A DNA stretch of 64,000 nucleotides from Jeotgalibaca porci (GCF_011299095.1 NZ_CP049889.1:761501-825500); one strand, 5' to 3'. Numbered from the stretch's first letter, positions 35,118-43,998 are shown. The notes: generated by a model not told the origin, from the sequence alone. Made by a program: numbers and translations.

Positions 35118-36101
35118 TCATTCATCTGCGGTAAAAGTAATCCCTGCATTTTTACGTAATTTTTCTGACCAATATGCGACTTGACGGCTCAATTGGCGCC
35201 ATTCTTCATATTTTTCAGTAGTGTGTACTATTTCTTTGTGGAAGGCCAAGGCTTCATCCAACATCAAATGTGCGGATGGTTTCTTTGCCAAATTGAAAGT
35301 CTCGCCCGTTCCGGTATTTTCCAGGATGATTTCGGTCGTTCCGGTCAATTCATCCAAAATTAAGGTTTGCTTTCCGCTATGAACTTCGGACGGCGCATGC
35401 AAATTATAGTTTTTAGAAATATGCATTGTCACATCGAAAGTGGGATAACGGAATAAAATCGTTCCCGAACCGTCGACGTTGGTTGCAATTTTACGCGCGT
35501 TATAGGTTGCTGATTCGGGCTCTCCAAACCAAGCAAGCGCTGCGTACAGTGTATAGACTCCCAAGTCCATCAACGCCCCGCCAGAGAATCGTGGTGAGAA
35601 AATATTCGGCTCTTCGCCGGCAACAACTTGGTCATAACGACTGGAATATTTCCCATAATAAAGAATGGCATTGTCGACTTTTTCAAGTTTCGTAATTTCA
35701 TTTTTTATGATATGGAAATTCGGATCGTGAAGGTGACGGGCAGCCTCGAACAATAGAACGCCATTTTCGTCCGCGGCTTTATTGGCTGCGTCCCATTCTT
35801 TCAAGTTCGAAAAAGCTGGTTTTTCAACGATGACGTGCTTTTTATTCGCCATAGCAAGCATAGCTTGATCGAAATGCAGACTATTTGGGGAGGCAATATA
35901 AATGACATCCAACTCTGGACTCGCCATAAATGCTTCCAAGTCATCGAAAAACATATCCACTCCGTATGCTTTACCAAAATCCTCTGCTTTCGATAACACG
36001 CGGCTATAAACGGCTTTCAGCTTATACCCCTCTGTCAGACTTAATGCCTTGGCAAACTCGTGGGAAATCATACTCGTTCCTATAAAACCTACAGCTAACA
36101 T
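35118..36101 (-). CDS. Gfo/Idh/MocA family oxidoreductase (second paralogue)
   Basis: NAD(P)-dependent dehydrogenase. Rossmann start VGFIGTSMIS, canonical EKP (IVEKPAFSN), and FSGGALMDLGVYTLYAALAW. It keeps the EKP Lys-Pro that the 7157 paralogue lacks. Substrate unknown. It probably shares a transcript with the helicase gene. Confidence 0.85.
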   Translation of the reverse strand: MLAVGFIGTSMISHEFAKALSLTEGYKLKAVYSRVLSKAEDFGKAYGVDMFFDDLEAFMASPELDVIYIASPNSLHFDQAMLAMANKKHVIVEKPAFSNLKEWDAANKAADENGVLLFEAARHLHDPNFHIIKNEITKLEKVDNAILYYGKYSSRYDQVVAGEEPNIFSPRFSGGALMDLGVYTLYAALAWFGEPESATYNARKIATNVDGSGTILFRYPTFDVTMHISKNYNLHAPSEVHSGKQTLILDELTGTTEIILENTGTGETFNLAKKPSAHLMLDEALAFHKEIVHTTEKYEEWRQLSRQVAYWSEKLRKNAGITFTADE

Positions 36102-36175
36102 CGAACTCCTCCATTCAAATCGGTAGTAGTTCTATTTTACTATACTTTGAAGGCTTTCGATACTAAAACAGAAAA

Positions 36176-36213
36176 GAGGAGCGTGTAAAGCAACCGCGAA
36201 AACGCAGCTCCTC
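36176..36213 (-). terminator. Terminator after the aldo/keto reductase gene
   Basis: GAGGAGC/GCTCCTC around a 23-base loop with inner pairing (CGCG, AAAACG), T-rich on the minus strand. Confidence 0.6.
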
Positions 36214-36241
36214 CTTCTACTTTGTCTGGGTAGGTGTTGTT

Positions 36242-37108
36242 TTAGCGTCTTGATCCATGACGCTTGTTTTGATTTTTATCGCTAGGTTTGCGCGTATTGG
36301 TTTTTTTGTCGATGTTATTGATGATATCAATTTCTTCGTCTGTCAGTGAGAAATCGAAAAGATCTAAATTTTCGACCATACGTTCATCGTGACTCGTCTT
36401 TGGAATCGGCACCACGCCACGTTCCAAGCACCATTTTAATGCAATTTGCGCCGATGTTTTGTCGTGTTTATTTCCAATACCGGCTAATTTTTTATCGCTA
36501 TTCACTTTTCCCGCGCCGAGCGGACTATAGCCCATCGTCACAATATTATTCTGGTCGTTGTATGCATCCAAATCTGCATTCATATTATCCGGGTTAACCG
36601 GGATTTGGTTTACCGCCGGGCGAACTTTTCCTTCTTTAATAATTTCAGCTAATTCCCCGCGATTGAAGTTTGAAACACCAATACTGTTCACACGACCTGA
36701 AGCTTGAATTTCTTCCAAAGCGCGCCAAGTCGCCAAATTGACGCCTTCTTCCGAACTCGGCCAGTGAATCAAATAGAGATCGACATAATCCAATCCTAGA
36801 CGCTCATACGTTTGATTGAAAGCTTCCGTCGCCTGTTCGAAGCCCATATCTGATTTCCAAACTTTCGACACGATGAAAAGTTCATTTCGAGAAATTCCCG
36901 CGTTGATTGCTTTTTGAATCCCCCGTCCGACCCCTTCTTCGTTGTCATATATTTTTGCAGTATCGATAAGGCGGTACCCTTTCATAATAGCGTTAAATAC
37001 AACTTCTTCAGCGTCACGATTGGCAATTCCCGACGTCCCAAAACCAATAATCGGAATCGTATACCCGTCATTCAAAGGCAGCCGTTCCGTTATTTGTTGC
37101 TTAACCAT
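36242..37108 (-). CDS. Aldo/keto reductase
   Basis: NADPH-dependent carbonyl reductase, (beta/alpha)8 barrel. Catalytic Asp and Tyr in RLIDTAKIYDNE, Lys in IVSKVW, His in YLIHWPSS, cofactor motif IPKTSHDERMVEN. The last 20 residues are unusually basic (KKTNTRKPSDKNQNKRHG), beyond the normal family end. 288 aa. Substrate not predictable. Confidence 0.9.
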   Translation of the reverse strand: MVKQQITERLPLNDGYTIPIIGFGTSGIANRDAEEVVFNAIMKGYRLIDTAKIYDNEEGVGRGIQKAINAGISRNELFIVSKVWKSDMGFEQATEAFNQTYERLGLDYVDLYLIHWPSSEEGVNLATWRALEEIQASGRVNSIGVSNFNRGELAEIIKEGKVRPAVNQIPVNPDNMNADLDAYNDQNNIVTMGYSPLGAGKVNSDKKLAGIGNKHDKTSAQIALKWCLERGVVPIPKTSHDERMVENLDLFDFSLTDEEIDIINNIDKKTNTRKPSDKNQNKRHGSRR

Positions 37109-37202
37109 ATGCTACACCCTTTCAATCGTTTTCTTTATTCTACCTTTGAAGTTGAAATAAAGAAAGCGTTTACCTGTTTGTGCGGGGATAGTTTGGGCGT
37201 TA

Positions 37203-37498
37203 GTGCACAGGTCGTCCTTTCTTGCTCGACCTTTGCACCTTTTCAAGCCTAAGCGTGCATAAGTCATGCCTTTTCGACCGACCTTTGCACTCTTTTGAGT
37301 CTAGGCGTGCATAAGTCACGCCTTTTCGACCGACCTTTGCACTCTTTTGAGTCTAGGTGTGCATAAGTCACGCCTTTTCGACCGACCTTTGCACTCTTTT
37401 GAGTCTAGGCGTGCATAAGTCACGCCTTTTCGACCGACCTTTGCCGACGGAGCACATTCGGTCGGCAAAGGTTGAACAATTTTAAGTCACTTTTGCCG
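37203..37498. repeat. 52-bp alternating inverted-repeat array D2
   Basis: ACCTTTGCAC starts at 37229, 37281, 37333 and 37385, then ACCTTTGCCG at 37437 and ACTTTTGCCG at 37489: period 52. The inverse (GTGCACAGGT at 37203, GTGCATAAGT at 37255 and on, CGGCAAAGGT at 37463) lies midway, always 16 bases from each neighbour. Where one arm changes GCAC to GCCG its partner becomes CGGC. It fills the gap between the reductase and the phosphoesterase; no gene is seen there. Confidence 0.92.
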
Positions 37499-37516
37499 AC
37501 ACATGGTATGAAACTA

Positions 37517-37541
37517 AAAAACCACTCTCACGAGTGGTTTT
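37517..37541 (-). terminator. Terminator overlapping the phosphoesterase 3' end
   Basis: AAAACCACT/AGTGGTTTT with a short loop; the stem includes the last codons and stop (37528) of the gene, and T5 follows on the minus strand. Confidence 0.75.
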
Positions 37542-38376
37542 CCAAGGTTGCGATAATGAGTTCCGGGCGATTATTGATTCGGAATGGGAAATGTGATGGT
37601 CCAAGACCGCGGCTGATGACCAAATGTTTGGTCGGATCTGTTTCCAACGCCCATACACCTGCTGTATATTTCGGCAGACGTCCCTGCCCCGGTGCGAATA
37701 AACCGCCGATACCCGGAATGCGAATTTGGCCGCCGTGCGCGTGGCCGGAAAAAACAACATCTGGGGCTTTACTAGCGTCGGCGTGGTACTTCTTAAATAG
37801 TTCCGGACGATGCGCCAATAACAGGCGGGTTTGACCGGCCCAGTCCGGACGAATAGTCATTTTCGCCAAGAAATCTTTTTGAACTTTTCCAAATGGTGAC
37901 GGTTCAGGAACACCCATCACAACAACCGGTTTTCGTCCGGACAACATCACGGAATAAGCGGTGTTATCTAAATAAGTTACGCCGGTTCCTTGATAGATAT
38001 GCGTGTGATTTTTGACTTTATTGTCATGATTTCCTTCAACCGCATATGTTGGAGCAATATCCGGGAGACGTTTTAGGAAGGCATGCGCTTCTGCTGTCCG
38101 CTCTGGTTCAGCCGCATCCATCTGGTCCCCACTTAGGAAAATTAAATCCGGTTGCTCTTTCTTCAACGTTTTAATCAAAGCGTCCAAATTAATTTTAGTA
38201 TAGGGGAAATGTAAATCAGAAAGATGGGCAATCTTCAGCCCTTCATTTTCGGGAGCTAGTTTCTTAATCGGTACCGCATACCGACTCACTTGAAACTTCG
38301 TATTTTGCACATACAAATACGCGGCGGTTCCTGCTGTTAATAGTGCTGTATTAATGAGGGTTTTTTTATTATTCAT
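37528..38376 (-). CDS. Metallophosphoesterase (YkuE/YaeI-like), membrane-anchored
   Basis: Calcineurin-like phosphoesterase; homologues cleave UDP-diacylglucosamine or nucleotides, but substrate here is unknown. One N-terminal membrane anchor (TLINTALLTAGTAAYLYV), then metal motifs AHLSDLHF, LSGDQMD, EGNHD, LLAHRPE and FSGHAHGGQ. 282 aa. Divergent from the DUF1538 gene. Confidence 0.87.
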   Translation of the reverse strand: MNNKKTLINTALLTAGTAAYLYVQNTKFQVSRYAVPIKKLAPENEGLKIAHLSDLHFPYTKINLDALIKTLKKEQPDLIFLSGDQMDAAEPERTAEAHAFLKRLPDIAPTYAVEGNHDNKVKNHTHIYQGTGVTYLDNTAYSVMLSGRKPVVVMGVPEPSPFGKVQKDFLAKMTIRPDWAGQTRLLLAHRPELFKKYHADASKAPDVVFSGHAHGGQIRIPGIGGLFAPGQGRLPKYTAGVWALETDPTKHLVISRGLGPSHFPFRINNRPELIIATLENHS

Positions 38377-38474
38377 TGCGCGTTCCTCCTTCGAAATAGG
38401 GCTTTATTATGATATACTACAACTATCTAAAAATTTTGTTAAATATCGGAATATAAACCGAAAGGAGCTAGGAT

Positions 38475-39959
38475 ATGGAAGTATTTATCGACAAACTAAA
38501 AGAAGTTTTGCAATCGGTTTTGCCGATCACAATTCTCGTCATTATTCTCCATTTTACCATCGCGCCTCTGCCGGGAATAGAGTTTTCCCGCTTTTTGTTT
38601 GGTGCTTTACTAATTATTATGGGGCTCGCCGTTTTCTTATTCGGAGTGGATATTGGAATTACCTCGATTGGGAATTATCTTGGAAAAGAAATCGCTCGAA
38701 GCAACAGCCTAAAACTTGTTTTGGTGATGGGATTGATTCTTGGGTTTTTCATCTCAATCGCAGAACCTGACTTAATTATTTTAGCAAATCAAGTCAGTGA
38801 AGTCACGGATGGGGCTATCCCCAGTACTGTTTTACTCGTCGTTGTTTCAGTGGGAATTGCATTTATGATGACAATCGGCTTGTTTCGCATTGTTTACCGC
38901 TATCCTCTACGAAATATCTTCTTCGTCATCTATACTTTAATCTTTTTATTAGCTATATTCAGTTCAAACGACTTATTCGCAATAGCATTCGATGCATCCG
39001 GATCGACAACCGGTGCCTTAACGGTTCCTTTTATGTTGGCCTTAGCTACGGGTGTAGCCTCTCTGAATCACGATTCAAAGTCAGCAGAAATCGACAGTTT
39101 CGGCCTTGTTGGCGTCGCATCGAGTGGAGCTATTTTGAGCGTATTGATTCTCGGCCTGTTTACCGGTGATAGTGGGATTACGGGCACCTTATCCGTCGAC
39201 GTCGGCGCCTACACTTCTTGGGTGGTTCCATTCACGGATACATTGCCGCATATGGCACTCGAAACCGTCCTATCTATTGCCCCCATCTTAATTATTTTTG
39301 TTTGTTACAACCTTTTCGTTGCAAAACGTAAAATGCAAACAGCCGACTTTAAACGCGCGATGTTGGGATTACTTTACTTATATGTCGGCCTGGTACTCTT
39401 CTTAACCGGCGTAAACGCAGGATTTCTAAATGTCGGCCGTCAATTAGGCATGACGATTGCAGGCATGGATAGCAAATGGCCGGTGTTATTCATTGGGCTG
39501 CTGTTGGGGCTTGTGGTTATTTTGGCAGAACCAGCCGTTTACGTGCTCACCCATCAAATTGAAGACGTGACAAACGGTTCGGTTAAACGGAGTGTCGTCC
39601 TTGTCTTCTTATCCGTTGGTGTGGGCTTGGCCGTTCTTTTATCAGTTGTTCGCGTTTTAGTCCCGGAAATTTTATTATGGCATTATTTGGTTCCCGGTTA
39701 TATTATCGCCCTTGTCTTGGCATTCCGCGTTCCGAATTTATTCGTCGGAATGGCGTTCGATGCAGGAGGTGTCGCGTCCGGACCGATGACGGCAACATTT
39801 ATTTTGGCCTTTATTCAAGGTGTGGCCGATATTACACCGCATTCAAATGTTCTTTTAGATGGATTCGGGATGATTGCAATGGTTGCAATGATGCCAATTC
39901 TTTCGTTACAATTACTGGGAGCAATTTATCAACAGCGTTCCAAAAAGGAAGGTATCTAG
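38475..39959 (+). CDS. DUF1538 membrane protein (duplicated domain)
   Basis: Integral membrane protein with about 12-14 segments and an internal duplication: each half has LxFLxGVDIGxxxIG-like and AEPxxxxLxxQxxxVT blocks (AEPDLIILANQVSEVTDG near 95; AEPAVYVLTHQIEDVTNG near 350) and an FDASG/FDAGG segment. Substrate unknown; these proteins look like transporters. One base separates it from a PII-like gene, which suggests allosteric control as for AmtB by GlnK. Confidence 0.82.
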   Translation: MEVFIDKLKEVLQSVLPITILVIILHFTIAPLPGIEFSRFLFGALLIIMGLAVFLFGVDIGITSIGNYLGKEIARSNSLKLVLVMGLILGFFISIAEPDLIILANQVSEVTDGAIPSTVLLVVVSVGIAFMMTIGLFRIVYRYPLRNIFFVIYTLIFLLAIFSSNDLFAIAFDASGSTTGALTVPFMLALATGVASLNHDSKSAEIDSFGLVGVASSGAILSVLILGLFTGDSGITGTLSVDVGAYTSWVVPFTDTLPHMALETVLSIAPILIIFVCYNLFVAKRKMQTADFKRAMLGLLYLYVGLVLFLTGVNAGFLNVGRQLGMTIAGMDSKWPVLFIGLLLGLVVILAEPAVYVLTHQIEDVTNGSVKRSVVLVFLSVGVGLAVLLSVVRVLVPEILLWHYLVPGYIIALVLAFRVPNLFVGMAFDAGGVASGPMTATFILAFIQGVADITPHSNVLLDGFGMIAMVAMMPILSLQLLGAIYQQRSKKEGI

Positions 39960-39960
39960 T

Positions 39961-40620
39961 ATGACAAATCAAACCTATTATGACCTCATCGTTGTCATTG
40001 TAAACCTTGGCAAAGCCAGCCGCGTTTTAGCTGAGGCTAAAAAAATTGGCATCACTGGTGGAACGATTTCACTGGCGCATGGTACAGTGAACAGCAGTCT
40101 GTTACGAAAATTAGGACTTTCTGAGATTCGTAAAGAAGTTTTATTGATGGTCAGTCAACGAAAACATACTGTCTTAACAATCAATCACATTACCGATACG
40201 TTTCATTTAGAGGAGCCGAATCGCGGGATTATTTTCTCAACGCCTCTTTCTACTGTTGTGGGAACACATAATCAACTTAGTGATCTTCATGACACAGATC
40301 CGGTTTCAGATCCGACACATGAAATGTTCGTGACGATTGTCCCTGAAGGGGATGGTGATACAGTCGTTGAAGTTGTTCGTCAGGGTGGTGGCGCCGGCGG
40401 GACGATTATCCCGGCTTACGGTGCGTTTGCCGAAACAGTTACACGCGTTTTCGGAATTGAAATAAATTCTGAAAAAGATATTGTGATTAACTTGGTTGAT
40501 AAACAAGCGGCTAATCAAATCGAAGAGGAACTAACGCGTAACATTCAGTTTCAAGATAGCGATTCTGGAATTATGTTCAGTGTCGACGCGCAGAATGTTC
40601 GCGGCATTTACATCAAGTAG
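39961..40620 (+). CDS. PII-like signalling protein, two tandem domains
   Basis: 219 aa, about twice one PII domain: YYDLIVVIVNLGKASRVLAEAKKIGITGGTI-type strand-helix at the start, and a second at about 118 (EMFVTIVPEGDGDTVVEVVRQGGGAGGTIIPAYG). The Gly-rich GGGAGGTI matches a nucleotide-binding loop. It probably senses an adenine nucleotide or second messenger and gates the DUF1538 protein upstream. Role inferred from context. Confidence 0.75.
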   Translation: MTNQTYYDLIVVIVNLGKASRVLAEAKKIGITGGTISLAHGTVNSSLLRKLGLSEIRKEVLLMVSQRKHTVLTINHITDTFHLEEPNRGIIFSTPLSTVVGTHNQLSDLHDTDPVSDPTHEMFVTIVPEGDGDTVVEVVRQGGGAGGTIIPAYGAFAETVTRVFGIEINSEKDIVINLVDKQAANQIEEELTRNIQFQDSDSGIMFSVDAQNVRGIYIK

Positions 40621-40640
40621 TCCACATGAATAGACTTCGG

Positions 40641-40671
40641 AACTGTTCTCATTTTGAGAGCAGTTTTTTTG
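40641..40671 (+). terminator. Terminator after the PII-like gene
   Basis: AACTGTTCTCA/TGAGAGCAGTT stem (one wobble) followed by T7. Confidence 0.85.
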
Positions 40672-40775
40672 AGCTATACGTTAACCTATAGAACAGGGTT
40701 ATAAACTGTTGCATTATTTCTCATTAAATGTTAGTTTAGTATTAATTAAGCATAAAGGAGCGAACAGATTTGAAA

Positions 40776-41615
40776 ATGAAATTTGGTTTGGTTACGGCTT
40801 TATCTGCGCTAGTATTGGCAGCTTGTGGGGGAAATACAGTAGGAGATAGTGAAGAAACTGCGTGGGATGCTATTGAAGAAAAAGGAAAAATAACTGTTGC
40901 AACATCTGGCACTTTATTTCCAAGTTCATACTACGGTGACGACAATGTCTTAACCGGATATGAAGTTGAAATCATGAAAGCAATCGGTGAAAAATTGGAT
41001 GTTGACGTTGAGTTTATGGAAATGGGTGTCGATGGTATTTTGACATCTGTACAAAGTGGGCAAGCCGATATGGCAGCAAACGGCTTCGATATCACAGATG
41101 CTCGTAAAGAAGATTACCTTTTCTCTGAGCCGTATAAATATTCCTTTGGTGGCTTGGTTGTCCGTGCAAGCGACAACTCCGGGATCGAATCATTTGAAGA
41201 TTGGGATGGCAAAAAAGCTGCTGGTGGCGCGACGACTACTTACATGGGAATCGCTCGTTCATTAGGCGCAGAACCAGTTACTTACGATAACGCGACAAAT
41301 GATATTTTCTTCCGTGATGTTGCAAGCGGCCGTACGGATTTCATTCCAAATGACTACTACATTTCAAATACAGCTGTTCAATTCTTTGCTGACCTAGGTG
41401 TTAAAATGCACGATTTAAAATACAATCCATCTGAGCAAGCGATTGTATTAAGTAATGATGATAACTCGGTAAAAGAAAAAGTTGACGAAGCTTTGGCGGA
41501 GTTACGTGAAGAAGGCGTATTGAGCGAACTTTCTGCAGAATTCTTCGGTGGCGAGGATGTTACTGAACCTTTAGAAAACGTGGATGAATTACCAGTATTC
41601 GAACCTGAGGACTAG
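40776..41615 (+). CDS. Amino-acid ABC transporter, substrate-binding lipoprotein
   Basis: Lipoprotein signal with lipobox LAAC at about 15-18, then a family-3 solute-binding domain (GKITVATSGTLFPSSYY, LTGYEVEIMKAIGEKL, ADMAANGFDIT, DGKKAAGGATTTYMG). A TTG two codons upstream is an alternative start closer to the GGAG. The ligand is probably cystine, glutamine or another polar amino acid. Followed by a permease gene; no ATPase gene follows. Confidence 0.88.
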   Translation: MKFGLVTALSALVLAACGGNTVGDSEETAWDAIEEKGKITVATSGTLFPSSYYGDDNVLTGYEVEIMKAIGEKLDVDVEFMEMGVDGILTSVQSGQADMAANGFDITDARKEDYLFSEPYKYSFGGLVVRASDNSGIESFEDWDGKKAAGGATTTYMGIARSLGAEPVTYDNATNDIFFRDVASGRTDFIPNDYYISNTAVQFFADLGVKMHDLKYNPSEQAIVLSNDDNSVKEKVDEALAELREEGVLSELSAEFFGGEDVTEPLENVDELPVFEPED

Positions 41616-41618
41616 GCG

Positions 41619-42298
41619 ATGAATATTTCGGAGATAAAATGGGAATATATTTTCAATATTGAATTAGCAATTGAGAATTTTGGCTACGTTTTGTCTGGTA
41701 TTGGTTATACGTTATTAATTTCCGGATTAGGCTTTTTATTGGGGTTAGTATGGGGGTTTATTTTATCCCTCATGCGCATTTCTGAAAATAAGATTTTAAG
41801 CCGCTTGGCGACTATTTATATTTCATTTATGCGTGGAACCCCGACTCTGGTTTTGCTGTTTATTCTCTATTTTGGCTTCCCGTTTATCGGTGTTTATTTT
41901 AATGCGGTGACGGCTGCGGTTATTGGCTTTACGTTGAGTTCAGCTGCCTACATCGCGGAAATTATTCGTTCCGCGCTAAATGCAATCGATAAAGGACAGT
42001 GGGAAGCGGCCATGTCGCTTGGACTATCACGACAAAAAGTTTTATGGAAAATCATTGTGCCGCAAGCTCTACGGATTGCGGTCCCCCACTGTCGAATGTC
42101 ATTCTTGATTTGGTTAAGAGTTCTTCGTTGGCAGCAATGATAACCGTACCGGATATTTTCCAAAATGCCAAAATTGTTGGTGGCCGGGAAAACGACTATA
42201 TGACTGTTTATATTATGGTTGCCTTGATTTATTGGGGTATTTGTTCAGGATATGAGGTTCTTCAACGGAAACTTGAAAAAGAATTTGGTTCTTACTGA
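41619..42298 (+). pseudogene. Amino-acid ABC permease with a frameshift in a C run
   Basis: HisM/GlnP-type permease with the EAA loop (EAAMSLGLSRQKVLWKIIVPQALR). The frame breaks at the C5 run 42083-42087: the family reads IAVPPLSNVILDLVK, which needs C6. The +1 frame then continues through the last two membrane segments to 42298 (LVKSSSLAAMITVPD, YMTVYIMVALIYW). Loss of one C truncates the protein at 173 aa. Mutation, phase variation or a sequencing error are all possible. Confidence 0.85.
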
Positions 42299-42355
42299 TA
42301 TTTTGGTTATAATGGTAGATGTAATAAAAATCGTTGGTTTTTGTTACCTCACACG

Positions 42356-42390
42356 AAAGAGGCCCGGGATTTTTCCCTGGCCTCTTTTTT
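42356..42390 (+). terminator. Terminator after the ABC permease
   Basis: AGAGGCCCGGGA pairs with TCCCTGGCCTCT (one wobble), then T6. Confidence 0.88.
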
Positions 42391-42398
42391 ACGTTCAT

Positions 42399-42860
42399 TT
42401 AACTATTTTCGCGTTCCAACTTCAGCAAGTATTCTTTCGCATCCATTCCGCCACCATAACCGACTAATTTGCCGCTTATTCCAATAACGCGGTGGCACGG
42501 TGTGATAATCGAAATGGGATTACGATTATTGGCGCCGCCGACTGCACGCACTGCTTTGGGATTGTTGACAGCCACAGCGATATCTTTATACGAAACTGTT
42601 TGGCCATAGGGAATGGCTCGTAGTGCTTCCCAAACAGATTCTTGAAATGGCGTGCCCGCAGTATCCAGTGGTAAATCGAAGTCTTTCGATGCTCCGGAAA
42701 AATAGGCTTCTAACTGCTTCTTTGCTTCGATTAAAAGTGGTGACTCATTCATTTCCGGGATGGTGTCTCCCTCTTTAAACCGATCCACATACGTAATTCC
42801 GCGTTCACTTGCACCGATTAAATACATGCCGATTGGTGAATCCATGGTCGTAAAATACAT
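42399..42860 (-). CDS. ogt: Methylated-DNA--protein-cysteine methyltransferase
   Basis: Removes alkyl groups from O6-alkylguanine by transfer to its own Cys. Acceptor motif IITPCHRVIG, preceded by the Arg-finger helix (PYGQTVSYKDIA, AVRAVGGANNRNP). 153 aa. SD AGGAGG upstream of the ATG. Confidence 0.93.
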   Translation of the reverse strand: MYFTTMDSPIGMYLIGASERGITYVDRFKEGDTIPEMNESPLLIEAKKQLEAYFSGASKDFDLPLDTAGTPFQESVWEALRAIPYGQTVSYKDIAVAVNNPKAVRAVGGANNRNPISIITPCHRVIGISGKLVGYGGGMDAKEYLLKLERENS

Positions 42861-42893
42861 CCTTTTCCTCCTCGTCTAACTTGTCTACTAGCC

Positions 42894-43349
42894 TTAGCTT
42901 TTAGGCGATTGTTTCCAGTCTAATTTCACATCAGCCCCGTCGAAGACAATACGCATCATTGCGCCTTTGTGAAACGGGGTGCGCACACCGGTTAATTCAT
43001 GGACCCACATACTCATAAACGGTTCATGACCCACACATGCTACCCGAAAGTTAGGTTTCATTTTCAACGCGTTCAAACACGCTTCTAGATTCCCGTCGGC
43101 TAGAAACACCTTTTCAGCATACGTTGGGAGTTCCAGTTCTGTAGTGAAAAGCGCGGCTGTCTGCTTTGCACGTGTCAAAGGACTGGTCCAAACTTCCAAC
43201 CCTTCTGTAGCAATTTGTGATTGGATGGTTTGCAAAAAAGTCGTAAATTCTGCTCGGCCCTTTTCTGTCAACGGACGATAAAAGTCATTTTTGTTTGGCT
43301 CGGCGCTTCCCGCCTTGCCATGGCGAATCAAAAGCAATTCTCCTTTCAT
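42894..43349 (-). CDS. SixA-like histidine phosphatase
   Basis: Phosphohistidine or small-phosphoester phosphatase. RHG motif LLIRHGKAG at residues 5-13, SPLTRAKQTA, and second His in VACVGHEPFMS. 151 aa, size of SixA. Target unknown. Confidence 0.82.
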   Translation of the reverse strand: MKGELLLIRHGKAGSAEPNKNDFYRPLTEKGRAEFTTFLQTIQSQIATEGLEVWTSPLTRAKQTAALFTTELELPTYAEKVFLADGNLEACLNALKMKPNFRVACVGHEPFMSMWVHELTGVRTPFHKGAMMRIVFDGADVKLDWKQSPKS

Positions 43350-43385
43350 CTGCGCGTCCTCCTTTTTCGTCCATTATACAATATC

Positions 43386-43802
43386 TTACTGGTATTGCAC
43401 GGCCTTGGTCTTCCCTACTTTCAGATAGTTCTTTCGAAGAACCCTATAAATCCGCTGCTTCGAAAACGAACCGTCACACCACTGATAAATGCGTGCAGTG
43501 GTCAACGGAACCTCAGGAAAGAGCAACAGAAATTCCTCACTGTGCCGTTTGATTGTTTCTTCTGCGTCTTCAATCCCACCGCAACTTTCACAAAAAGTGG
43601 TCTGTGCTTCAACGTACGTATTGAAAGAATAACACTCTTGGCAGACAACTCCCGGCCTCAAAATATGAAAATCATAACTTGGTAAAATCGTTTCCTGTAA
43701 CAAATCATTCGGTGCAATCTGAAAAAACGCAAAGTTCTCTTGGGTCAATTCTACACGGTGCATCAGTGATTCTCTTATCCGACTCTTCTTATAATTATTC
43801 AT
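43386..43802 (-). CDS. Stand-alone homologue of the NERD-protein C-terminal module, 138 aa
   Basis: Not a named family I can place. It has two Cys pairs (CQEC, CESCGG) and then EEFLLLFPEVPLTTARIYQWC...SKQRIYRVLRKNY, which lines up with the C-terminal block of the NERD protein at 15882 (EILFPE, RRWMGDMISEKTIYRL). The nuclease domain is absent. It may be a zinc-ribbon DNA- or RNA-binding protein. ATG 43802 follows GGGAGGG. Confidence 0.6.
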   Translation of the reverse strand: MNNYKKSRIRESLMHRVELTQENFAFFQIAPNDLLQETILPSYDFHILRPGVVCQECYSFNTYVEAQTTFCESCGGIEDAEETIKRHSEEFLLLFPEVPLTTARIYQWCDGSFSKQRIYRVLRKNYLKVGKTKAVQYQ

Positions 43803-43910
43803 GGCATTCCCTCCCGATTTTTTGTCTCTACATATAGATAAGCAAAAAATCCCGGAAACCATTTTTTTCTTTGGAAAATTTTGGCCTGTTTTTGGTTGAT
43901 TTTGGGAAAT

Positions 43911-43998
43911 AAGGGCGAAAAAAGACGCTTCGTCCCGAAACGCTTCACAAATGTTTGATTCATGAAGTGTAAACGGGACTGAACGCCTTTTTTACTCT
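43911..43998 (-). terminator. Long hairpin after the MATE gene, related to the dispersed element
   Basis: On the minus strand AAAAAAGGCGTTCAG opens like the two copies of the structured element, then GTCCCG/CGGGAC and CTTCA/TGAAG stems, closing with CGTCTTTTTT. It is shorter than the full element and probably terminates the MATE transcript. Confidence 0.6.

Noticed and set aside
10416-37498. The spaced short repeats as CRISPR arrays
   Set aside because: Repeat units are only 7-10 bp, alternate in orientation, spacers are 11-21 bp and partly conserved, and no cas genes are present.
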